From the NCBI RefSeq assembly GCF_016860525.1, contig NZ_BNEA01000010.1, positions 62,001 to 126,000 of the forward strand: 64,000 nucleotides of DNA. The letters are read 5' to 3'. The notes beneath the pieces are model-generated. The model was not told where the DNA came from, did no database searches, and saw nothing but the letters and a program-made list of their open reading frames with translations. The DNA comes from Streptomyces rubradiris. GTDB taxonomy: Bacteria; Actinomycetota; Actinomycetes; Streptomycetales; Streptomycetaceae. The stretch's first letter is position 1, and each line of letters opens with the position of its first letter. Of this stretch, positions 59,096 to 64,000 are shown piece after piece. The translations under genes and the position numbers were made by a program.

Positions 59096-59167
59096 CTGCG
59101 GGTGCCGGCGTTGTGCCTCACGACGGCTGCTGGCTCAAGGAAAAGCAGATCAAGCGGCCCTCGCCGC

Positions 59168-59246
59168 TTCCAAATCCGGGTTATTAGTGGTAATATTGTC
59201 CTTGTTGGAACGGGCGGCACCCGGACCAGCGTCACTCGAAACCCGA
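59168..59246 (+). promoter_or_regulatory. Promoter plus repeated leader element, copy F
   Basis: TTCCAA (59168-59173)-17 nt-TAATAT (59191-59196), then TGTCCTTGTTGG, a weaker hairpin CGGG-CGGCA-CCCG (59211-59223) and ACTCGAAACCCG (59234-59245). GGGAGG precedes ATG 59266. Confidence 0.75.
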
Positions 59247-59265
59247 TTCCAGGGAGGACTTCACC

Positions 59266-60060
59266 ATGACCACCACCGACGACTACCGCGCGTCCCTGCT
59301 GGCCTTCCGCGCCGCCATCCGCGCCGTACGGCAGTCGCCAGGGCCCGCCACCCTGGCGGAGCTGTCCCGGGCCGCCCTGGCGCTCCCTGGGGGACCGTCG
59401 GACTCGGTCACGGACGACGACAAGCACGTGATGCTGCTCCGGGCCCTGGAGTTCGCCGAGGACTCCCAGCTCTTCCCCCGCATCGACCGCATGGTGACCA
59501 CGGTCGATGACCTGTCCCGGTCGGTGCCGAGCTGGACTCCGCGCCCGTACGCGGCGGAGGCGACGGCGGACGCGGTCCGGCTGCTGGCCATGTGCCACGA
59601 GCAGCAGCCCGACATGGAGCAGCACCCGCTCAGCCCGTGGACGCGCGCGGCCGAGACGGGGACGCGCCTGCTCCAGATCATCCTGCGGCGCACCGACAAG
59701 CGGCCGGCCGACGACCTGATGGTGCGCACGGCCAAGGAGTTCGCCGAACGACTGCGGGCCGCCGCCGCGCACCGGGCCGTGATGGTCGCCGCCCAATTCG
59801 CCGTGTACGCCGCGCGCATGTACGGCCTGTTCCCCATCGGTCCCCGCATCGCCCAGATGAGCGGCAGCTACGTCGAGTGGACCCGCATGTTCGGGACGGT
59901 CCGGTACCGCTTCACCCTCGCCGAGGGCGGATGGAACGACGGCTTCCCCCACGGGCGCGTGACCGTCGTCCGGACCGGCTCGTACGAGAGCGTCCGCACG
60001 TTCGCGCTGACCGTCCGCACCCGCCGCAAGCTCATCGACCAGTTCGTCAGCTCCCTGTGA
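59266..60060 (+). CDS. Hypothetical protein, 264 aa
   Basis: ATG 59266 follows GGGAGG. The protein is mainly helical (ALEFAEDSQLFPRIDRMVTT…; HRAVMVAAQFAVYAARMYGL) with a beta-rich C-terminus. A GCGGGGC/GCCCCGC hairpin lies 7 nt after the stop (60068-60094). No family is recognised. Confidence 0.65.
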   Translation: MTTTDDYRASLLAFRAAIRAVRQSPGPATLAELSRAALALPGGPSDSVTDDDKHVMLLRALEFAEDSQLFPRIDRMVTTVDDLSRSVPSWTPRPYAAEATADAVRLLAMCHEQQPDMEQHPLSPWTRAAETGTRLLQIILRRTDKRPADDLMVRTAKEFAERLRAAAAHRAVMVAAQFAVYAARMYGLFPIGPRIAQMSGSYVEWTRMFGTVRYRFTLAEGGWNDGFPHGRVTVVRTGSYESVRTFALTVRTRRKLIDQFVSSL

Positions 60061-60249
60061 TCCGTCGGCGGGGCGTGCGCACGGTGCGCCCCGCTGACCG
60101 TCTGGCCTACCGGCTATTTCCCGGCAGGGCTCCCGTGATCGACCTGCGGGCCGCGAACAAAGCGCTCACGTCCTCTGGCCGCCCGGCGGCCCGGGCCGCC
60201 ACCGCACCGGTCCGTCAAAACCCCAGCACCCGACATCGAAGGAGAACCC

Positions 60250-60687
60250 CTGAACACAGCCGATGCTGCCCAAGCATGGGCAGAGCATCAGGTCACTACG
60301 CTCGCCGGCGGAGCCCGTGACTGGGACGTCCCGCTGTACGGCTCACCGGCCTGGACCCGGCTCCCCCCCAACGATCCCCGGCGGTTCGCCGCCGTGGTTG
60401 AGGCCGCCGAACGGTGGCGCCGCCGCCAGGCCGAGGAGGAGCGCCTGGAGCGGCTTGCCGACGAGGATCCCGCCGCCTGGTACGCCGAAGTGACCGCCGG
60501 GGCGAACGAAGAAGCCCGCCGCCTGGCCGGACGCCTCGCGCGGATGCGGAGTCTGGCCGAACTGGGAACCGCCCGCACCCGCCGGGCTCCCCGCCAGCTG
60601 CGCGCCACGCCCGGCTGGCCCCCCGTTGCCCTCCCCGGCAGGCCCGGCCAGTACCTGTACCCCGATCGCCGACGACCGGCCGCCTGA
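60250..60687 (+). CDS. Hypothetical protein with probable CTG start, 145 aa
   Basis: AAGGAGAA at 60239-60246 positions the ribosome on CTG 60250. No ATG, GTG or TTG in this frame is near. The frame encodes (L)NTADAAQAWAEHQVTTLAGG… and continues into the Arg/Glu-rich helix VEAAERWRRRQAEEERLERL. The first in-frame GTG is 60394 and has no ribosome site, so a CTG start is preferred. A degenerate leader (GTCAAAACCCC at 60214-60224) resembles the repeated element. Confidence 0.6.
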   Translation: MNTADAAQAWAEHQVTTLAGGARDWDVPLYGSPAWTRLPPNDPRRFAAVVEAAERWRRRQAEEERLERLADEDPAAWYAEVTAGANEEARRLAGRLARMRSLAELGTARTRRAPRQLRATPGWPPVALPGRPGQYLYPDRRRPAA

Positions 60688-60841
60688 ACCCGCCTCTGCC
60701 CCGCCGCCGACAGGCCAACGCCGACCGCTGGCCCCCGGGGCCGTCGGCGGAAAAGGGACCCGGCTTCACCCCGCTGACGCGCCTGCGGCAGCCGGGACCA
60801 CAAGGCCCCGCGCCACCCCTTCCTTCCCGTGGCAAGTGGGC

Positions 60842-60883
60842 CGCCGGGCTGCCGGGCGGAATTCCCCGCCCGGCAGCCCGGCG
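60842..60883. terminator. 18-bp-stem hairpin upstream of the next gene
   Basis: CGCCGGGCTGCCGGGCGG (60842-60859) pairs perfectly with 60866-60883 around a 6-nt loop. It is 38 nt before ATG 60921 and 155 nt after the preceding stop. Confidence 0.7.
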
Positions 60884-60920
60884 CCACAACACCGTGAACC
60901 CTCAACGATCAAGGACGGTC

Positions 60921-61739
60921 ATGATGACTACCCCTGTGTGTGACACCGCCTCCGAACCGGCGACCGACAAGGACGGCCGCCCGTACGCGAACGGCTTCCG
61001 GCCGGCGGTGCTGGAATGGGACGGCTGGACGTGCGCCGACTGCATTCGCCGGGCAGTAACGGCTCCCCTCCGCGGAGCGCTGCGCCGTGTGATCTGTCCG
61101 CCTGCCGCGCCGGCTCGGTCCGGCGCGGCAGGCGGACCCCGACCTCTTCCCGATGGAGTGATGACGATGCCCGAGCAGCCCGAGAGCTGTGACGAACAAC
61201 CGGAGGCGGTGCGCGCCTTGGTGGGCCGGACCATCACGGTGACGGAGGCCCTGACTGGAATTCCGAACAGCCGGCCGTACCAGCTCCGCGTGACCGAGGC
61301 CCGCATGTCGTCCGACCCCGCGTCCGGCATCGTGCTGGTGACCGGTGACCGACTCCGCATGGACGGCGCGCCCGCCATCCGCAAGCGGGGCCCCGTCGTA
61401 GGCGTCACAGTGTCGTTCCTCGACGGCTGGCCGGAGGCACTGGGGTTGCCCGCTCTGCCGCTGCGGGAATGGGCGCTGGAGGCCGTGGGCCTGTCGGCGT
61501 ACGCGGAACACCAGCGCGCCGGTATCGCGGCCCGGATCGTTGATCCGGGCCCGGCGTACCGGGTCACAGCCGGGAAGGCCGTCGAGGAGCAGGCCGTGCC
61601 CGGGGACCAGGTGGTGCAGAGGGTGGCCGAGGCGCTCGCCGAGGACGGAATGCGGGTAGACCGGCATGCGGACGGACGCACGCTGCGGCTGCGGTACGAC
61701 GACGGCCGACCACCGGTGATCCTGGCCCCAGAGGGCTAA
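60921..61739 (+). CDS. Hypothetical protein, 272 aa, possibly two fused genes
   Basis: ATG 60921 follows AAGGA. The first ~45 residues (…FRPAVLEWDGWTCADCIRRA) look like a small protein with CADC. The reading frame then runs through a perfect 18-bp-stem hairpin (61096-61113/61120-61137) without a stop. A second start ATG 61161 behind GATGGAG opens the larger domain (VGRTITVTEALTGI…VSFLDGW…WALEAVGLSAYA). A hairpin inside a gene is odd, so a lost stop or frameshift may have joined two genes. Either reading is possible. Confidence 0.55.
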   Translation: MMTTPVCDTASEPATDKDGRPYANGFRPAVLEWDGWTCADCIRRAVTAPLRGALRRVICPPAAPARSGAAGGPRPLPDGVMTMPEQPESCDEQPEAVRALVGRTITVTEALTGIPNSRPYQLRVTEARMSSDPASGIVLVTGDRLRMDGAPAIRKRGPVVGVTVSFLDGWPEALGLPALPLREWALEAVGLSAYAEHQRAGIAARIVDPGPAYRVTAGKAVEEQAVPGDQVVQRVAEALAEDGMRVDRHADGRTLRLRYDDGRPPVILAPEG

Positions 61740-61832
61740 ACCGGGCCGCGCCGCGTTGTACGGCCTGGCCGCCGATCTTCACCAACTGCCTCGTCCGCCG
61801 CTACCGGACTCGCCTCCGCGTAACACCCTTCC

Positions 61833-61861
61833 GGCCGGGCGGCGGGTCCCGCCGCCCGGCC
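61833..61861. terminator. Near-perfect G/C palindrome after the 61739 stop
   Basis: GGCCGGGCGGCGGG (61833-61846) and its complement (61848-61861) flank a single base, about 95 nt after the stop. Termination or leader structure for the next gene is likely. Confidence 0.6.
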
Positions 61862-61958
61862 ACCACATCAGTCGCCCCCGGGCGGGCGCCGCAGCGCTGA
61901 AGAACCTCATGCCAGCCGCGCCCGCGCCAACCCCTGAACACCGTTGAGGACTTCCGCC

Positions 61959-62642
61959 GTGCAACACCCCCCGGCCTACACCGCCAAGATCACTGACTAT
62001 GACCGCAGCGTGTCCACCCGCATGTACAGCGCCGACAATGCCGATGCCCTGATTGCCGCCGCACTCTGCGATGACGACGAGGTCAGCCCCGACGCTGACC
62101 GTTCCGGACGCATCACCATCACCCGCATGATCACCGGACACCGCAGCGCCCTGGACCCCACGCGGGTCACGCTGTGGCGCACCATTCGACTCGAACCGGT
62201 GTGCCCGCCGCGTTGGCTGACGACTCGTCAGTACAAGGACCTGCGGTTGATCCAGGAACGCGAAGCGGCCCCCGGTACCATCCTGGTGAACGGATGCGTC
62301 AGGGCCGGGGTCGTGTCCGTCCCAGCGGCCGCCACCAAGCGTCTGCTGGAGCGTGGCTGGCTCACAGTTGGGCCGGACGGCACTGCGTCCGTCTCCTACG
62401 CGGGCAGGGTGGCAATGACGCTGCACGAACACCGCACGGAGACCGGGTACATGGGCACCGACAAGTGGGTGGTCGACGGCTTCGGCATCGGTGAATGGCA
62501 CATCGGAGAGCCCCTGTATCTGGCCCGCTGCTCCTGCGGATACCGCGCCGAGGGCCGCTTTGAAGTCCGGGCGATGGCGCAGCAGGCATCCCGCAAACAC
62601 CGGCTTGAGCGCCTTCGAGCCGTGTTCGATCTGACTGCCTGA
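61959..62642 (+). CDS. Hypothetical protein, 227 aa
   Basis: GTG 61959 has GAGGA at a good distance; a TTG at 61944 is inside that site. A beta-rich N-terminus is followed by WLTTRQYKDLRLIQEREAAP and TKRLLERGWLTVGPDGTASV, a winged-helix-like segment. CSCGY near residue 195 and a basic helix (QQASRKHRLERLRAVFD) end the protein. It may bind DNA. Confidence 0.65.
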   Translation: MQHPPAYTAKITDYDRSVSTRMYSADNADALIAAALCDDDEVSPDADRSGRITITRMITGHRSALDPTRVTLWRTIRLEPVCPPRWLTTRQYKDLRLIQEREAAPGTILVNGCVRAGVVSVPAAATKRLLERGWLTVGPDGTASVSYAGRVAMTLHEHRTETGYMGTDKWVVDGFGIGEWHIGEPLYLARCSCGYRAEGRFEVRAMAQQASRKHRLERLRAVFDLTA

Positions 62643-62872
62643 CCAGCTCCTGCCCGCCAGGCCAACTGCTCGCTGCCGCCTGAACCGGCTACTGGCTGCG
62701 GCTCGCGGGACTTTTCCACCACCACCGAGGCCAAGAAGGCGGCATCCGTGGGCGGTTTACGTGGCCGGCGGTAGCCCGGCGGCCCGTGGTGCCCTGGTGC
62801 TGACAAGGGCTGGAAGGGTGAGGGCGGCCCCGGCTTAGCGATCTAAGTGCAGATAGTCCCGATGGCCCCCGC

Positions 62873-62952
62873 TTGCCAACCCGATCTAAATAGGGTATTA
62901 TTTTCTTTGTCGGGAGGGGGTGGCACCCCGAACGACACCACTCGAAACCCGA
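62873..62952 (+). promoter_or_regulatory. Promoter plus repeated leader element, copy G
   Basis: TTGCCA (62873-62878)-17 nt-TATTAT (62896-62901), then TTTCTTTGTCGGGAG, hairpin GGGG-GTGGCA-CCCC and ACTCGAAACCCG (62940-62951). GGAGG precedes ATG 62970. With copies C, E and F it is one of four elements with full promoters. Confidence 0.75.
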
Positions 62953-62969
62953 ACGTACCGGAGGCCCTA

Positions 62970-63428
62970 ATGCCCCGCACCGAGCACCGTCAGACCCTCC
63001 AGAGCCTGCACCTGCCCAGTACGGCCGCAACGATCCGTGCCGCGGTCCGCCCGCACCAGGAGGCCCTGGCCGCTGAACTGGCCGCCGACCGTTACGCCCG
63101 TCCGCTCACCGCCGAGGAGACGGCAGAGGAAGAGAAGATGATCGCTCGCATCGAGGCGGGGGAGGGCGCCCCCGAGGTGTTCGTGCGCTGCTTCTCCGAC
63201 CGGGGTACGGGCTGGACGAAGACGGCGATCATCACAGCCGGAATCCGCATCGACGACTACCTGTTCGAAGCCGCGAAGCCGGTCCACTTCGGCCCGGTTT
63301 ACGCCCGAGCCACCGAGAAGCCGCACGAGACCATCAAGCGCTACATCTGGCGCGTCAACCAGGCCAAGTCCATGCTGGTCGTCGCGTCCGACGTGCCCGT
63401 GATCTGGTACGACGACCCTCGCCCCTGA
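62970..63428 (+). CDS. Hypothetical protein, 152 aa
   Basis: ATG 62970 follows GGAGG. A helical N-terminus (AEETAEEEKMIARIEAGEGA) precedes a beta-rich C-terminus (TKTAIITAGIRIDDYLFEAA…MLVVASDVPVIWYDD). A strong hairpin follows the stop. No family is recognised. Confidence 0.65.
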   Translation: MPRTEHRQTLQSLHLPSTAATIRAAVRPHQEALAAELAADRYARPLTAEETAEEEKMIARIEAGEGAPEVFVRCFSDRGTGWTKTAIITAGIRIDDYLFEAAKPVHFGPVYARATEKPHETIKRYIWRVNQAKSMLVVASDVPVIWYDDPRP

Positions 63429-63433
63429 TCGCG

Positions 63434-63474
63434 GGTCCCCGGGGGCTCCTCCGGACGCTCGCCCCCCGGGGACC
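63434..63474. terminator. 12-bp-stem hairpin after the 63428 stop
   Basis: GGTCCCCGGGGG (63434-63445) pairs with CCCCCGGGGACC (63463-63474) around a 17-nt loop, 5 nt after the stop codon. Confidence 0.7.
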
Positions 63475-63485
63475 GGGGGCGGGGT

Positions 63486-63668
63486 GTGTGCGGCGCCGTC
63501 GTGGCCGGGGGCTGGCGCGAGCGCGTGGTGGCTGAGGAAAGCCTTCGCGCCGCCCACGACCCTTTCACCCTCCGCAGTGCCAAAGCACAGGTGGACGCCG
63601 CCATCGAGCAGGTCCGCGCGGCGGCTGTGCTGAACCCCGGCCAGGTCCAGGTGCTCGCCGAGGTCTGA
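63486..63668 (+). CDS. Small helical protein, about 60 aa
   Basis: The frame (…VVAEESLRAAHDPFTLRSAK AQVDAAIEQVRAAAVLNPGQ…) is helical and likely coding. The start may be GTG 63486 or GTG 63525/63528. A terminator hairpin right after the stop supports a transcribed gene. Confidence 0.5.
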   Translation: MCGAVVAGGWRERVVAEESLRAAHDPFTLRSAKAQVDAAIEQVRAAAVLNPGQVQVLAEV

Positions 63669-63684
63669 CCCGGCCGCCCTGTCT

Positions 63685-63721
63685 CGTCGCCCGCCCGGTC
63701 AAGCAGATCGGGCGGGCGACG
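63685..63721. terminator. 13-bp-stem hairpin after the small gene
   Basis: CGTCGCCCGCCCG (63685-63697) pairs perfectly with 63709-63721 around an 11-nt loop, 16 nt after the preceding stop. Confidence 0.7.
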
Positions 63722-63814
63722 CGAGAACCCCTGTGAACTCCCGTGCGCCACGTTCGTGTGGCGCTCCCTCCGGCGGAGACACGCCGGACCCAACCACGAA
63801 GTGAGGAAACCCTG

Positions 63815-64000
63815 ATGTCGACGCCCACGAAGCGCGCCGCCGAGATGGCCCGCCTGCTCATTGCCGCCGCCAAGCAGGACAACGCCTGTGTCGTGACTAG
63901 CGATCTGGTGGACACCGTGATGAAGGCGCACGCCGACACGGAGCCCGGGAAGGCCAACCCGGGGACCGTCCGCCGGCTGGTCCGGAAGCATGCGGCGGTC
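63815..64000 (+). CDS. Partial gene running off the right edge
   Basis: ATG 63815 follows GAGGAAA and the frame stays open to the end. The visible 62 residues (MSTPTKRAAEMARLLIAAAK…TVRRLVRKHAAV) form a basic helical N-terminus, possibly an HTH or DNA-binding segment. The gene is incomplete. Confidence 0.5.
   Translation, partial: MSTPTKRAAEMARLLIAAAKQDNACVVTSDLVDTVMKAHADTEPGKANPGTVRRLVRKHAAV

Overview
The window is high-GC actinobacterial DNA. Codon use, short GTG/ATG-overlap operons, a single-protein FtsK-type conjugation translocase and a GntR-type transfer repressor all point to a Streptomyces (or close relative) plasmid or integrative conjugative element. I see no rRNA, tRNA, ribosomal-protein or other housekeeping genes and no CRISPR array, so the whole stretch reads as accessory DNA. 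Most genes are plasmid-type proteins of unknown function.

Layout. 0-10.1 kb: small plasmid genes, including a PP-loop sulfurtransferase/PAPS-reductase-like enzyme, a DUF6248-type gene broken by an in-frame TAG, a Tn3-family transposase remnant and a large coiled-coil protein. 10.1-18.3 kb: a tightly coupled rightward operon that starts with a MerR/excisionase-like HTH protein behind a palindrome-rich control region and includes a tyrosine recombinase. 18.7-26.6 kb: zinc-ribbon proteins, a stand-alone primase-polymerase (PrimPol) and an orphan CRISPR Cascade large subunit (Cse1/CasA) with a fused C-terminal helix-turn-helix, but no other cas gene. 26.7-34.7 kb: a metabolic cargo island with a GalE-like epimerase, sugar nucleotidyltransferase, alpha/beta hydrolase, DUF2332 protein, RraA-like protein, two-domain SIS protein and RmlD-like reductase. 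It is divided by a palindromic operator region from a divergent HTH/TPR regulator.

34.7-44.6 kb: hypothetical genes, about 1.4 kb and 1.0 kb of non-coding DNA, diverged 0.3-kb direct repeats, a dispersed 19-bp operator, and a pair of winged-helix genes preceded by a perfect 216-bp duplication rich in TTCCCG palindromes. These are candidate replication/partition control sequences. 44.6-46.3 kb: a zinc-ribbon winged-helix protein with four exact 24-bp internal repeats, possibly a replication initiator with an intragenic origin. 46.9-54.4 kb: the conjugation module, with a GntR/UTRA repressor, its twin TCCTAGGA operators and promoter, small membrane (spread-type) proteins, a TraB translocase, and a helically phased GTAC array just downstream of traB that looks like a clt transfer site. 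54.5-64 kb: accessory operons encoding a Topo VI-A/Spo11-like 'mini-A' protein, a GGDEF diguanylate cyclase, a P-loop kinase and hypotheticals.

The right third is tied together by a repeated expression cassette. Four transcription units start at near-identical promoters (17-bp spacer, TATTAT-like -10). Seven units carry the same short 5' leader: a G-rich hairpin with a TGGC-type loop, then CTCGAAAC(CC), then the ribosome-binding site. I regard this leader family, the orphan Cse1-HTH gene and the sugar-nucleotide cargo island as the strongest candidates for undescribed biology.
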